The notes beneath the pieces were generated by a model that was not told the DNA's origin, did no database searches, and saw nothing but the letters and a program-made list of their open reading frames with translations. 64,000 bases of DNA, taken from Planctomycetota bacterium (GTDB lineage: Bacteria > Planctomycetota > UBA8742 > UBA2392). Positions 43,481-52,865 of the stretch are shown here, piece after piece (position 1 is the first letter of the stretch; every line of letters begins with the position of its first letter). A program made the translations under genes and the position numbers. The stretch is taken from NCBI GenBank assembly GCA_015075515.1, contig JABTUE010000003.1, forward strand, positions 434,001 through 498,000. Reading direction: 5' to 3'.

Positions 43481-44377
43481 ATGCAGAGCAAGTTCAGCCG
43501 CATTGTCGTTCCCACCGACTTCAGTGAAACCGCCGAAAGCGCCGTCGGCACCGCCTGCGAACTGGCGGCGTGGTACAAGTCGGAACTCGACATCGTCAAC
43601 GTTGTGGACGCCGCCGTGTACGCCTATGCCGGGTATCCGTTTGCGGCCCTCAGCAACGAGTTGACCACCGGCGCCGAAGAAGCCCTGCGCAAGCTCAAAC
43701 TGCCGCCTGTGGCCAAAGGCGGCACGATCAACCGCTATGTGCTGTCGGGCACGCCGGCCACCGAAATCTGCGCCCACGCCAACCGGCACAAGGCCGACCT
43801 GATCGTGATGGGCACCCGCGGCTACGGCTCGGTGGCGCGGTTCTTTCTGGGTTCGGTAGCCGACAAGGTGCTGCATTCGGCGGAAGTGCCGGTGATGATC
43901 ACCAAGGCGCCCAAAGGCAAGGTCAAGCACCCCAAGAAAAAACAGAAGGCGTTCACGCGCGTGCTGTTCCCCACCGACTTCAGCGCCACGGCCAACCTGG
44001 CGCTGCAGCGCGCGATTGCCCTGACCGAAGACTTCGACGCCGAGCTTTTTGTGCTGCATGTGGTGGACGACACGCTGATTTCCACCCATGTACCCAAAGA
44101 GCGCGAACTGATTCTCAAGGAACTGCGCCGGGTCGCGCTGGACGAAATGAAAAAATCGCTGCCCGCGCACCTGCTGCAGAACTTTGCCACCACCGGCGCC
44201 GTCAAGCGCGGCGAACCGGGCAAGGCCATTGCCGCCTACGCCGAAACCCACGGCTGCGACCTGATCGTGATGGGCAGCCACGGCCGCACGGGCATCAAGC
44301 GCGCGCTGCTGGGCAGCGTGGCCGACAAGGTGGTGCGTCTGGCCAAGTGCGCCGTGTTCATCGAACGCGCAAAGTAG
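43481..44377 (+). CDS. Universal stress protein with two UspA domains
   Basis: A 298-residue tandem UspA protein. Domain 1 (residues ~4-145) begins KFSRIVVPTDFSETAESA and has GTRGYGSVARFFLGS; domain 2 (~160-298) begins FTRVLFPTDFSATANLA and has GSHGRTGIKRALLGS. Both G-x2-G-x9-G(S/T) patterns are the ATP-binding signature. The two halves are joined by a Lys-rich linker (GKVKHPKKKQKA). It is cytoplasmic, with a general stress or energy-status role inferred. A TATCGT box lies about 30 nt upstream. Confidence 0.93.
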   Translation: MQSKFSRIVVPTDFSETAESAVGTACELAAWYKSELDIVNVVDAAVYAYAGYPFAALSNELTTGAEEALRKLKLPPVAKGGTINRYVLSGTPATEICAHANRHKADLIVMGTRGYGSVARFFLGSVADKVLHSAEVPVMITKAPKGKVKHPKKKQKAFTRVLFPTDFSATANLALQRAIALTEDFDAELFVLHVVDDTLISTHVPKERELILKELRRVALDEMKKSLPAHLLQNFATTGAVKRGEPGKAIAAYAETHGCDLIVMGSHGRTGIKRALLGSVADKVVRLAKCAVFIERAK

Positions 44378-44391
44378 CGCGCAGGAACAAG

Positions 44392-44419
44392 AACGGGCAC
44401 GCCGGCCGGCGCGCCCGTT
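44392..44419. terminator. Hairpin between converging usp and thioredoxin-like genes
   Basis: The stem AACGGGC/GCCCGTT extends, after one mismatch, into the self-complementary CGCCGGCCGGCG. It lacks a strong T-run on either strand, so termination is likely but not certain. Confidence 0.5.
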
Positions 44420-44437
44420 GCGTTGCACGGTTCTGGT

Positions 44438-45610
44438 TCAGCCTTCGTCGGGGGTGTCGCCGGGGTCACCGGGGTTTTCCCACTGCTTCAGGATGTCCGC
44501 GGCGATTTTCGACCACTTGCCGTCCTTGGCGTCCACCACCGCCTTCATCTCTTTCTTGGCCACGTCGTGCTCGTTGGCGCCCCAGGCAAAATACGCGGCA
44601 TAGAACGCGAGTTCCGTCTTGCGCTTGGTGTCCTTGAGCGCCTTGGCCGTCTCGTGGCACAGGGCGCGAACTTTCTTGTTGCCCTGGACCTGCGCAGCTT
44701 CGTCTTCCACAAGCCAGACCACCAGATTCGCCAGCTTCGGAATCACGTCAATCGCACGGTCGTCCCCGGCCTTGATCAGGTCGGCGTACAGCGATTCAAG
44801 CTCTTTCTCCAGGCCGTCGTGCTCGTCGGCGTACAGACGGCAGTCGGCCATCTTGAGCCGCACGTCAAGCATGCGCTTGTCGCCCTTGTCCATGGCCTCG
44901 GCGGCAAGTTTGAGCTGGGCCATCGCGTCTTCCAACTCAATCTCGTCCATCAGCATGTCGGCGTACTTCAGCCGCAGGTCAATCACCGCCTTGTCTTTGG
45001 GGTCGCGGCCTTCCAGCAGCGACTGACAGATCTTGAAGGCCTTGGCGGTCAGTCCGACCTTGACGTAACCATCCACAAGCTTGGTGGCCGCGGCAACATC
45101 GGCGTTCTTGGATTCGTTGAACGCCTTTTCCAGCGCCGGCAGTTCCTTCAGCGCCGCCACCACATCGTCAAACCACTTGATCGCGTCCTTGGGGTTGTCA
45201 AAGGCCGCGCCCACGGTGCGGGCCAGAACTTCGCCCGCGGCGTCGGCAATCACCAGCGTGGGCATGGCCTGGATTTCGTACCGGGCCGAAACATCGGGCT
45301 GTTCGTCCACGTCAATCTTGACCGGCACGTAGTCGCGCGTGACGCGCGCGGCCACGGATTCGTCGGACCAGACCTGGGCATCCAGCATCTTGCACGGCCC
45401 GCACCATTCGGCCATGAAATCAATGAAGATGCCCTTCTTCTGCTCGGCGGCCAGTTTCTTGGCGGCCTCAAGGTCCTTGCCGAACTTCAGCCCCTTTTCG
45501 GCGGCTTTGGATTCTTTGGACTCCTTGGGGTCAGGCTTGTCCTGGGCCGGCAGCACCGGCAAACAGCACAGACCCGCGGCCGCAAGGCCGGCCAGCATCA
45601 GTCGCTTCAT
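44438..45610 (-). CDS. Secreted thioredoxin-domain protein with helical (TPR-like) C-terminus
   Basis: A 390-residue exported protein. The ATG at 45610 follows GGGAGAGTGC and opens a signal peptide (MKRLMLAGLAAAGLCCLPVL). The thioredoxin domain covers ~45-160 with active site EWCGPCKML (Cys70, Cys73) and cis-Pro AMPTLVI. Residues ~165-370 are regular charged helices (DLRLKYADMLMDEIELEDAM) consistent with TPR-like repeats. An acidic Gly/Pro tail closes it. The likely role is disulfide reduction or exchange outside the cytoplasm with client binding by the helical part. Confidence 0.88.
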   Translation of the reverse strand: MKRLMLAGLAAAGLCCLPVLPAQDKPDPKESKESKAAEKGLKFGKDLEAAKKLAAEQKKGIFIDFMAEWCGPCKMLDAQVWSDESVAARVTRDYVPVKIDVDEQPDVSARYEIQAMPTLVIADAAGEVLARTVGAAFDNPKDAIKWFDDVVAALKELPALEKAFNESKNADVAAATKLVDGYVKVGLTAKAFKICQSLLEGRDPKDKAVIDLRLKYADMLMDEIELEDAMAQLKLAAEAMDKGDKRMLDVRLKMADCRLYADEHDGLEKELESLYADLIKAGDDRAIDVIPKLANLVVWLVEDEAAQVQGNKKVRALCHETAKALKDTKRKTELAFYAAYFAWGANEHDVAKKEMKAVVDAKDGKWSKIAADILKQWENPGDPGDTPDEG

Positions 45611-45696
45611 GCACTCTCCCGGTAATGGATGCAAGCAACGCGAACCCGCACTGTACGGCTGGCCAACGCGCAAGCCGAAACAAATCCTGCTTTGTG

Positions 45697-46719
45697 TCAC
45701 CCGTCCAGCATTTTGAACAGCAGGGCCTTCTGGGCATGCAGGCGGTTTTCGGCCTGCTGGTAGACCACGCAATCTTCGTCGTCCAGCACGCCGTCGGTGG
45801 CCACCACATTGCGCCGGATCGGCAGACAGTGCATGAACTTTGCGCGGCTGGTTCTGGCCATTTTCTGTTCGGTCACGGTCCAGCTTGGCAGCTTGGCGCG
45901 GTACTCGAACTCGGCCTTGGGGTTGCCGTAAAAGTGGCGCGAGCACCAGCTTTTGGCGTAGATCACCTCGGCGCCGGCAAAGGCTTTGTCCTGGTCGCGT
46001 TCGACCCTGACGTTGCCGCCGCCTTTTTTCGCGATGGCTTCGGCCTGGGCCATGACTTCGGGGGCAAGGTCAAAGTGCTCGGGACAGGCAATCGTCAGGT
46101 CGCAGCCGCCCAGCGCCGCAGCCAGGGCGAAACTGTGCGGAACAGCCAGCGGCAAAGGCTTGACGTGCGGAGCCCAACTGAGGACCACCTTTTTGCGGCG
46201 CGTGGTGTGGTTGAACACTTCGCGCAGGGTCATCAGGTCGGCCAGACCCTGGCAGGGGTGCTCCACGGCGCTTTCCAGGTTGATGATCGGCGCCGTGGCG
46301 TACCTGACAAAGCTGGACAGGATCGGGTCTTCGCTGTCTTCCTTGTAATCTTTCAGCTTGGGAAAGCTGCGCACGGCAATGATGTCGCCGTAACGGCTCA
46401 GAACCTTGGCCGCGTCCTTGATGTGTTCGGGGCTGTCGCCGTCCATCACCACGCCTTCGCGCCATTCCAGGTTCCAGGCGTCCTGGCCCACGTTGAGCAC
46501 CACGGCGTTGGCGTCCAGTTGCGCCACGCCGATTTCCATGCTGGTGCGGGTGCGCAGACTGCTGTTGAAGAACAGCAGGATCACGGTCTTGCCCTTGAGG
46601 CTCCACTGGCGCTGTTCGCGTTTCATCTCAAAGGCCAGGTTCAGAATCGAGTCAATCTCTTCGGCCGAAAAGTCGCTCAGGCGCACAAAGTCGCGCCCCT
46701 TGAGGTCAATCGCTGGCAT
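45697..46719 (-). CDS. argF': N-acyl-ornithine carbamoyltransferase, probably N-succinyl type
   Basis: A 340-residue enzyme of arginine synthesis that carbamoylates an N-acylated ornithine. The carbamoyl-phosphate loop is NSSLRTRTSMEIG, and HPCQGLADL, SWAPHVKPLPLAV and YAKSW follow the acetylornithine-carbamoyltransferase pattern rather than classical ArgF. The residue that decides the acyl group is Pro97 in MDGDSPEHI: published work on this family links Pro there to N-succinylornithine and Glu to N-acetylornithine. The Lys found in acetyl enzymes after CLPxRRN is Val here (CLPIRRNVVATD). It is monocistronic. Substrate assignment is inferred. Confidence 0.85.
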   Translation of the reverse strand: MPAIDLKGRDFVRLSDFSAEEIDSILNLAFEMKREQRQWSLKGKTVILLFFNSSLRTRTSMEIGVAQLDANAVVLNVGQDAWNLEWREGVVMDGDSPEHIKDAAKVLSRYGDIIAVRSFPKLKDYKEDSEDPILSSFVRYATAPIINLESAVEHPCQGLADLMTLREVFNHTTRRKKVVLSWAPHVKPLPLAVPHSFALAAALGGCDLTIACPEHFDLAPEVMAQAEAIAKKGGGNVRVERDQDKAFAGAEVIYAKSWCSRHFYGNPKAEFEYRAKLPSWTVTEQKMARTSRAKFMHCLPIRRNVVATDGVLDDEDCVVYQQAENRLHAQKALLFKMLDG

Positions 46720-47024
46720 GGTCGGAATCCGGCAGTCGCCCGAGGTCAGGCCCCGCTTCCAACGCCTGGGCCCGCATCGTCGCGGGAATCATGCAGTGCG
46801 CGGCCGTGAAGTAAAGGGAGCACCGACAAGAACGCGGTTTGGCGTCGGCAACTTCAGTTCCGGGTTCGTGTCCGGATTCCGACGTTCGCCGCGACACCCA
46901 AAATCGGCCCTGGTGCCCTTCTCGCACTTGCAAACCAAACCTTTGCACACCGTGGCACCGCCCCTGACGGTTCCTACACTGGCACCCCGCGACAGGGGGC
47001 AGCACAACGTCGCGCGGGAGCCCG
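46720..47024. other. 305-bp intergenic region between divergent argF' and phosphomannomutase genes
   Basis: No convincing gene. On the plus strand a TACACT -10-like box lies about 45 nt before the ATG at 47025, with GGGAG as ribosome site. Nothing else recognisable is seen; short open frames here lack coding character. Confidence 0.5.
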
Positions 47025-48422
47025 ATGGGACTGTTCAAAGCCTACGACGTGCGCGGCGTTGTTCCGGACCAGCTCAACCCGGACGTGGCCTTTCGCATCG
47101 GCTGGGCCTTTGCCCGCCTGCTGGGCGAAGACACGCAACAACCCCGTGTATGCGTGGGCATGGACGCCCGCCCCAGCAGCCCGGCAATCGCCCAGGCGTT
47201 CTGCGACGGTCTGCAGGCGGGTGACGCCCGGCCCGGGTTCATCGGCCCGTGCAGCACACCCATGCTTTACTTCGCCGTGGCCGGCCGCCAGGAAAGCGCG
47301 GCCGGCGGCGCCATGATCACCGCCAGCCACAACCCCGCGCGCTACAACGGCATCAAGTTCTGCCGTGAGGACGCGATCCCGATTGCCAGCAACACCGGCC
47401 TTGCCGACATTGAAGCACTAAGCGCCAGCGCGCCCGAGCCGCCGCGGCCGTTTGCGGCCGAACTGCGCGTGACACTGTCGGGCAATGACAGCGACGTGCC
47501 CGCGCCGCTGGGTTTTGACGCCCCGCTGTGGGCCGCCTATGTCAGCCACCTGCGCAAGTTCATCAAACGCACGCCCGAGGGCCTGAGCGTGGCCGTAGAC
47601 AGCGCCAACGGCATGGGCGGCGCGTACCTTGGACTGCTGCGGTCACTGGGCCTGAACCTGCATGTGATTCACGGCGAGTTTGACGGCACGTTTCCCAACC
47701 ACGAGGCCAACCCCAGCAAACTGGACAACCTCAAGCCGCTGATTGCCGTGGTGCGCGACAAGGGCTGCGCGCTGGGCATCGCGCTGGACGGTGACGCCGA
47801 TCGCGCGGTGTTTGTTGACCACACCGGCACGCCCGTGGGCCAGGACATGGTGACGGCGCTGCTGGGGCTTGAGGCCCTGCGGCGGCAGAAAGGCGGGTCG
47901 GTGCTGTATGACCTGCGGTCAAGCCGCGCCGTGGCCGAGGCAATTGAGGCCGCGGGCGGCCGCCCCGTGCGCGAGCGCGTGGGCCACAGTTTCATGAAGC
48001 AGACCATGCGCAAGGTGGGCTGCGTGGTCGGCGGCGAACTGGCGGGTCACTATTACTTCAAGGACAACTTTTACGCCGACAGCGCGATCATTGCCGTGAT
48101 CGAAGTTCTCAACGCGATGGGCCGCAGCGGTGAACCGCTGGCCGAACTGATCCGGCCGTTGCGCAAGTACGTGCAGACCGGCGAGGTCAACTTCAAGGTG
48201 GACGACGCCGGCGCACTGTTTGAACGGGTCAAGGAACAGTTCAAGGACGCCCGGATTGACACCCTGGACGGCATCACCGTGCAGTACCCGGACTGGTGGT
48301 TCAACCTGCGCGCCAGCAACACCGAGCCCTATGTGCGCCTGAACCTCGAGGCCGCCACACGCGAACAATTGAAAGAAAAGTTCGAGCAACTGGCGGCCGT
48401 GCTGGGCCACGCCGAAGAGTAG
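47025..48422 (+). CDS. Phosphomannomutase/phosphoglucomutase
   Basis: A 465-residue alpha-D-phosphohexomutase that interconverts 6- and 1-phosphates of mannose or glucose for polysaccharide precursors. All four signature sites are present: the phosphoserine loop MITASHNPARYNG, the magnesium loop ALDGDADRAVF, the sugar-specificity loop GELAGHYYFKD and the phosphate-binding RASNTEPYVR. It begins GLFKAYDVRGVVPDQ as in ManB/AlgC-type enzymes. The substrate cannot be narrowed further. It stands alone. Confidence 0.93.
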   Translation: MGLFKAYDVRGVVPDQLNPDVAFRIGWAFARLLGEDTQQPRVCVGMDARPSSPAIAQAFCDGLQAGDARPGFIGPCSTPMLYFAVAGRQESAAGGAMITASHNPARYNGIKFCREDAIPIASNTGLADIEALSASAPEPPRPFAAELRVTLSGNDSDVPAPLGFDAPLWAAYVSHLRKFIKRTPEGLSVAVDSANGMGGAYLGLLRSLGLNLHVIHGEFDGTFPNHEANPSKLDNLKPLIAVVRDKGCALGIALDGDADRAVFVDHTGTPVGQDMVTALLGLEALRRQKGGSVLYDLRSSRAVAEAIEAAGGRPVRERVGHSFMKQTMRKVGCVVGGELAGHYYFKDNFYADSAIIAVIEVLNAMGRSGEPLAELIRPLRKYVQTGEVNFKVDDAGALFERVKEQFKDARIDTLDGITVQYPDWWFNLRASNTEPYVRLNLEAATREQLKEKFEQLAAVLGHAEE

Positions 48423-48486
48423 TGCCGCGAACCCCAAGCCCGCGCGACAGCGGACTGGAAGTCTGCAACACCTTCCGCGCCACGAG

Positions 48487-49611
48487 CTACACCCGCGGGC
48501 TGCGCAGCAGCGCCGCCGCACCGCCCAGTTTGGCGCGGAACTGGTGGTTCTTCACGTATTCCAGCCGCGTGCCGAACTTCAGCGCCGTGCGCGTGATGGC
48601 TTCCTTGATGTCCACCCCCACCACCTTGCTGCTTTCGCAGGCGTGGCAGACTTTGGTCGGGTTTGCAAACAACATGCCGCAGTCATCACAGGCCGCGCCC
48701 GCCTGGTTCAGGTCATTGGCAACCAGTACCTCATAGGCCATGCCGCGCGCCAGATAGGTCAGTGTGTCTTCCAGCCCGCTGACGCCCATGCTGCTGCTGT
48801 GGATTTCGCGGATCACGCGTTCCATCTTGGCCGATTCTTCTTCGTCTTCGGCCTTGCGGAAGTAATCCACCGCGGTCTGCAGCAGTTCGTGATCGGCGCT
48901 GCGTGAATCCACGCGCTCGCCGTCAATCACGCGGCGGGCGACATCGGCGGTCATGCTGCTCTTGAGAATCGAACGCGGCTTGTCCGGGCCGATCACAATG
49001 ATGCGCTTGTAGCGGTGCTGGGCCACCAGACCGGCCAGGGCGTCGGCGACTTCCTGGATGTGGGCCTTCTTTTCGCCCTCTATACCGCGCTGGAAGCGCA
49101 TCTGGCTCCAGCCGCCGCGGTGGATGCGGCGGTGCACCTCGCTTTTGATGCCGCTGGCGTCCACCAGCTCGCCCAGCGCGACTTCAAAGATCTTGGCGCT
49201 GCGGCTGTCCAGGTACACCACGGCGTAGGGCTCAAACTCTTCGCCGATGAAGGCCAACTGGCTGACCCACGGAAAGCGCCGGTAGGCGGCCTGGTCCTCA
49301 AACGGAATCGAGGTCTCAAAACGTTCAATCACCTCGCCGCCCTTGAGAAACAGCGCCAGTCCGATCACGCTGGGGCTGAGGTCCTGTTCGCGGATCAGTT
49401 GCACCTGTTTGATGCCCTGGCGCAGAAACTCGATGCCCTTCTTGTCGTCGCCCAGCACACGTTCCAGTTCGGCGGCGCGGTTCTTGATGAAAATCAGGTT
49501 TTCCTTGCGCCGGTCGCGGCCGCCTTCACGGCACCGCAGATACACCGACAGAATGTGCGGGTAGGTTGATTCCAGCGTGGCCAGTGCCTGCATGCGCTGC
49601 TTGAGTTCCAT
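48487..49611 (-). CDS. eRF1/Vms1-like (baeRF/VLRF1 type) protein with zinc-ribbon-like cysteines
   Basis: A 374-residue homologue of the eRF1/Vms1 catalytic core, a family proposed to release or cleave peptidyl-tRNA on stalled ribosomes. The central RNase-H-like domain spans ~75-200, and the loop RGGWSQMRFQR (166-176) contains the GGxxQ-type glutamine. A Pelota/L7Ae-like segment follows (YKRIIVIGPDKPRSILKSSM). Near residues 318-335 two CxxC pairs (CDDCGML and CHACESS) suggest a zinc ribbon. The start MELKQRMQAL follows GGAGAAACC. Biochemical role is inferred from family proposals. Confidence 0.8.
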   Translation of the reverse strand: MELKQRMQALATLESTYPHILSVYLRCREGGRDRRKENLIFIKNRAAELERVLGDDKKGIEFLRQGIKQVQLIREQDLSPSVIGLALFLKGGEVIERFETSIPFEDQAAYRRFPWVSQLAFIGEEFEPYAVVYLDSRSAKIFEVALGELVDASGIKSEVHRRIHRGGWSQMRFQRGIEGEKKAHIQEVADALAGLVAQHRYKRIIVIGPDKPRSILKSSMTADVARRVIDGERVDSRSADHELLQTAVDYFRKAEDEEESAKMERVIREIHSSSMGVSGLEDTLTYLARGMAYEVLVANDLNQAGAACDDCGMLFANPTKVCHACESSKVVGVDIKEAITRTALKFGTRLEYVKNHQFRAKLGGAAALLRSPRV

Positions 49612-49702
49612 GGTTTCTCCAACGGGCGCGCAGAGGATAGCGGGGGCCGCCGCCGGGGCAACCGGGCGCGCGGCGGGCTGGCGACAGCGGCCGGGCGGCG
49701 GG

Positions 49703-49708
49703 TATAGT
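49703..49708 (+). promoter_or_regulatory. -10-like TATAGT, leaderless lipA
   Basis: TATAGT ends 6 nt before the lipA ATG; no Shine-Dalgarno lies between. The predicted transcription start is at the ATG. Confidence 0.5.
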
Positions 49709-49714
49709 CCGGAT

Positions 49715-50581
49715 ATGCAGACCCAACGCCGCCTGCCGCCGTGGCTCAAGCGCCCCCTGCCCCGCAGCGTGGGCCAGAAGCCCGTGGACAACCTGCTGGA
49801 TCAACAACGCCTGGTCACCGTCTGTGAAGAGGCCAACTGCCCCAACAAGGCCCAGTGCTTCACCCACGGCACGGCCACCTTCATGATTCTGGGGGACACC
49901 TGCACCCGCGCCTGCCGCTTTTGCAGTGTGAAGTTCGGCCGCCCGCCCGCGCCGCCTGACCCCCAGGAACCGGCACGGCTGGTGCATGCCGCCCTTGCCA
50001 TGCGGCTGGAGCATGTCGTCATCACCAGTGTGGACCGCGACGATCTGCCCGACGGCGGCAGCGGCCACTGGGCGGCCGTGATCCGCGCCGTTCGCCAGGC
50101 CATGCCCCAGGCCGTGGTTGAGGTGCTTGTGCCGGATTTTCAGGGCCGGCCTGACCAGATGGACACGGTGCTGGACGCCGGGCCCCATGTGTTCAACCAC
50201 AACCTCGAGGTCGTCGCGTCGCTGTACCGCGCCATCCAGCCCCAGAAAAACTACGCCCGCAGCCTGGACGTTCTGCGTTTCGCCAAACAGCGCAACCCGC
50301 AACTCACAACCAAAAGCGGCCTGATGGTCGGCCTGGGCGAAACGCGCCAGGAACTGACGGGCGCCATGCGCGACCTGCGCCAGGCGGGCGTGGACATGCT
50401 GACCGTGGGCCAGTATCTGCGGCCCGAGCCCGGCCTGGCGGAAGTCGTGCGCTATTACCGGCCCGGGGAATTTGCCGAAATCAAGGCCGAGGCGCTGGCT
50501 TTGGGCTTTGGCAAGGTCGCCGCCGGGCCGTTTGTGCGCTCCAGCTACAACGCCAAAGAACAGTTCATCGGCACGGCGTGA
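49715..50581 (+). CDS. lipA: Lipoyl synthase LipA
   Basis: A 288-residue radical SAM enzyme that inserts two sulfurs into protein-bound octanoyl groups to make lipoate. The auxiliary cluster uses [12 protein letters not shown] (Cys37, Cys42, Cys48); the SAM cluster uses CTRACRFC (Cys63, Cys67, Cys70); the C-terminal RSSYNA supplies the serine ligand. [13 protein letters not shown] and FNHNLEVV are typical. lipB is not adjacent. The ATG at 49715 is the only start that gives the family N-terminus and sits directly behind a -10 box. Confidence 0.97.
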   Translation: MQTQRRLPPWLKRPLPRSVGQKPVDNLLDQQRLVTVCEEANCPNKAQCFTHGTATFMILGDTCTRACRFCSVKFGRPPAPPDPQEPARLVHAALAMRLEHVVITSVDRDDLPDGGSGHWAAVIRAVRQAMPQAVVEVLVPDFQGRPDQMDTVLDAGPHVFNHNLEVVASLYRAIQPQKNYARSLDVLRFAKQRNPQLTTKSGLMVGLGETRQELTGAMRDLRQAGVDMLTVGQYLRPEPGLAEVVRYYRPGEFAEIKAEALALGFGKVAAGPFVRSSYNAKEQFIGTA

Positions 50582-50627
50582 ACGGAAGTCGAGGGGTTGG
50601 CCCGTGCAAAACCGCTGAACATCTGGC

Positions 50628-50633
50628 TATTCT
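50628..50633 (+). promoter_or_regulatory. -10-like TATTCT, leaderless B12-binding subunit gene
   Basis: GC-TATTCT ends 7 nt before the ATG at 50641, with no ribosome site between. Confidence 0.45.
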
Positions 50634-50640
50634 GTTGCTC

Positions 50641-51075
50641 ATGAACTCCGCCAACGCTTCCGACCGTCCGATCCGTGTGCTGGTCGCCAAGGCCGGTCTG
50701 GACGGCCACGACCGCGGCGCCAAGGTGGTGGCGGCGTGCCTGCGCGACGCGGGCATGGAGGTGATCTACACCGGTCTGCGCAACACGCCGGAAATGATCG
50801 TGGCCGCGGCGATCCAGGAAGACGTGGACGCGATCGGCCTGAGTTCGCTGTCGGGTGCCCACAACACGCTGTTTCCACGGGTTCTGGAACTGCTGCGCCA
50901 GCGCGGGGCGGAATCCATTCTGGTGTTCGGCGGCGGTGTAATCCCCGAAGCCGAAGCGAAAAACCTGAACGACCTGGGGGTCGGCCGGTTGTTTGGACCG
51001 GGAACCGACACCAATGAAATCGTAAATTACCTGCGCCAGGAGATTCCCAAACGCCGCACGACCTCGGAGGTCTGA
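50641..51075 (+). CDS. Cobalamin-binding small subunit, methylmalonyl-CoA mutase C-domain type
   Basis: A 144-residue B12-binding domain protein. The motif set is complete: DxHxxG ([11 protein letters not shown], Asp21/His23/Gly26), SxL (GLSSLSGAH) and GG (LVFGGGVIP). Stand-alone domains of this type pair with a separate methylmalonyl-CoA or related mutase large subunit, which is not in this window. The ATG at 50641 is preferred over upstream codons because the domain starts here. SppA follows after 3 bp, so they share a transcript. Confidence 0.93.
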   Translation: MNSANASDRPIRVLVAKAGLDGHDRGAKVVAACLRDAGMEVIYTGLRNTPEMIVAAAIQEDVDAIGLSSLSGAHNTLFPRVLELLRQRGAESILVFGGGVIPEAEAKNLNDLGVGRLFGPGTDTNEIVNYLRQEIPKRRTTSEV

Positions 51076-51078
51076 CCC

Positions 51079-52266
51079 ATGCACGACACACCGATCCCGC
51101 ACAACCCGCCCCAGCCGCCGATTCCGCCGGGGCAGTACGGCATGCTGCCGCCGCCGGCTCCCGGCGTTCCCGGTCCGCGGCCGCACATGCCCAGCCAGTT
51201 CCAGCGCGCGAGGCCCCGCACCGGCCTGTGGCGTTCGCTGGGTCTGGTGCTGTTTGTGGGCGTGATCGGCTTCAACCTGCTGCTGTTTCTGGGCATGTTC
51301 GGCGCCGTGGGCATGCTGGGGGGCGGCCAGCGCGACCCCCACGGCGTGCACGAAACCACGCGCGAATCCGGCACCAGCAGCAAGATCGCCGTTATTCCCG
51401 TAGACGGCGTGATCATGGAAGGCGGCCAGGGCGGCCTGTTCGGCGGCGCCGGGGTTGACCCGGTCTCGCTCGTCGAAGACGGCCTGCGCCGCGCCAGAAA
51501 CGACGACAAGGTCGTGGCCGTGATCCTGCAGGTCAACAGCCCCGGCGGCGGTGTCACCGCCAGCGACTACATCCACGACGCGATCAAGCGGTTCCGCGCC
51601 GACACCGGCAAACCGGTGGTCGTGTTCATGAAAGACCTGGCCGCCAGCGGCGGCTATTACGTGGCCGCGCCGGCCGACTACATCGTGGCCAGCCCCACCA
51701 CCCTGACCGGCAGCATCGGCGTGATCATCCAGGGCTTCAACTTCCACGGCACCCTGACCGAAATCGTCAAGGGCCAGGACGCCACCGTCAAGGCCGGCGG
51801 CAACAAGGCCATGGGCAGCATGTTTGCCGACCCGGCAAGCGAAGACTACCGCGAAGGCCGCCAGCTCTTGCAGCAACTGGCCGACGAAATGCACGGGCGG
51901 TTCAAGGACATTGTGCGCCAGGGGCGCAAGTCGCAGCTCAAGCCCGACTGGGAAACCTACGCCGACGGGCGCATTCTCAGCGCCAGCCAGGCCAAAAACA
52001 TCGGCCTGGTGGACGAGATCGGGTACTTCGCCGACGCCCGCAAAAAGGCCGAATCGCTGGCCGGCGTGGACGGCGCCTCGGTGGTGCAGTACGGCCGCCT
52101 GTCGGGTCTGGCGGCGCTGTTCGGGGTGGCCGAAAACGACCCCAGGCTGGCCGCCGAAGTTGCCGAAAAGGCCGCGCCGGGCATTGCCGCCGCCGGCCTG
52201 ACGGCCAGGGTGGAAGAAGCCCTGCGCCTGTACCCCGGCCGCCCGATGGCAATCTGGGTGCCGTAG
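51079..52266 (+). CDS. sppA: Signal peptide peptidase SppA (S49 family)
   Basis: A 395-residue membrane protease that degrades leftover signal peptides. A cytoplasmic Pro-rich N-terminus (residues 1-50) precedes one membrane helix (LVLFVGVIGFNLLLFLGMF). The catalytic domain starts KIAVIPVDGVIMEGG; ILQVNSPGGGVTASDYIHDA is the S49 signature, and the nucleophile Ser190 is in DLAASGGYYVAAP. The general-base Lys is expected in GGNKAMGSMF. GGAGG lies before the ATG, inside the end of the upstream gene. Confidence 0.94.
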   Translation: MHDTPIPHNPPQPPIPPGQYGMLPPPAPGVPGPRPHMPSQFQRARPRTGLWRSLGLVLFVGVIGFNLLLFLGMFGAVGMLGGGQRDPHGVHETTRESGTSSKIAVIPVDGVIMEGGQGGLFGGAGVDPVSLVEDGLRRARNDDKVVAVILQVNSPGGGVTASDYIHDAIKRFRADTGKPVVVFMKDLAASGGYYVAAPADYIVASPTTLTGSIGVIIQGFNFHGTLTEIVKGQDATVKAGGNKAMGSMFADPASEDYREGRQLLQQLADEMHGRFKDIVRQGRKSQLKPDWETYADGRILSASQAKNIGLVDEIGYFADARKKAESLAGVDGASVVQYGRLSGLAALFGVAENDPRLAAEVAEKAAPGIAAAGLTARVEEALRLYPGRPMAIWVP

Positions 52267-52418
52267 ACCAGACGCGACGGGCCGCGCACGCAACCGGCGC
52301 GCGCGGCCCGTATGTTTTACCTTCAGCTACTCCCGGCGCAGGCGACGCCGGGCCGCCAGCGCCGCAAGCATCACCAGCGCGCCACCGCGGAACCCGGCCC
52401 TGCTGGAGCCGATTCCGG

Positions 52419-52865
52419 CTATTCCTTGAACACGTTGACCACTTCGGCGGGGGTGTTGGCCGCAAGAATCGCCTTGCGCTTGTCCTCCACGCGCAGCACG
52501 CTCATTACCGCCGCCAGCACGCGCAGGTACGTGTTCTGGTCGTTGTCCGGCGCCGCAATCGCCACAATGATGCGCACCGGCTGGCCGTCCAGGCTGTCGT
52601 AATCAATGCCGCGGGCGCTGCGCGCCAGACCCAGCGTGAACGCCTTGACACTGGCCAGCTTGGCGTGCGGCACGGCAATCGTCAGACCCACGCCCGTGGA
52701 CATGATTTCTTCGCGGTCCAGAATCGCCTTCTTCAACGCCTCTACGTCGGTCACGCCCGGCGCCTTGCCCAGGTCCTCTACCATTTCCACCAGCGCCTCG
52801 CGCTTGGTCGTGGCCTTGAGGTTCATGATCACCCGTTCCGGGCGCAACATGCCGTGAATGTCCAT
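52419..52865 (-). CDS. PTS EIIA (nitrogen/fructose type) domain protein
   Basis: A 148-residue EIIA type-2 domain with phospho-accepting His67 in LTIAVPHAKLA and the preceding ILDREEIMSTGVG. The C-terminal half (RIIVAIAAPDNDQNTYLRVL) is typical of PtsN-like proteins that regulate rather than transport. No HPr, EI or EIIBC gene is adjacent. A TAAAGT -10-like box and GGGAGAG precede the start. Confidence 0.9.
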   Translation of the reverse strand: MDIHGMLRPERVIMNLKATTKREALVEMVEDLGKAPGVTDVEALKKAILDREEIMSTGVGLTIAVPHAKLASVKAFTLGLARSARGIDYDSLDGQPVRIIVAIAAPDNDQNTYLRVLAAVMSVLRVEDKRKAILAANTPAEVVNVFKE

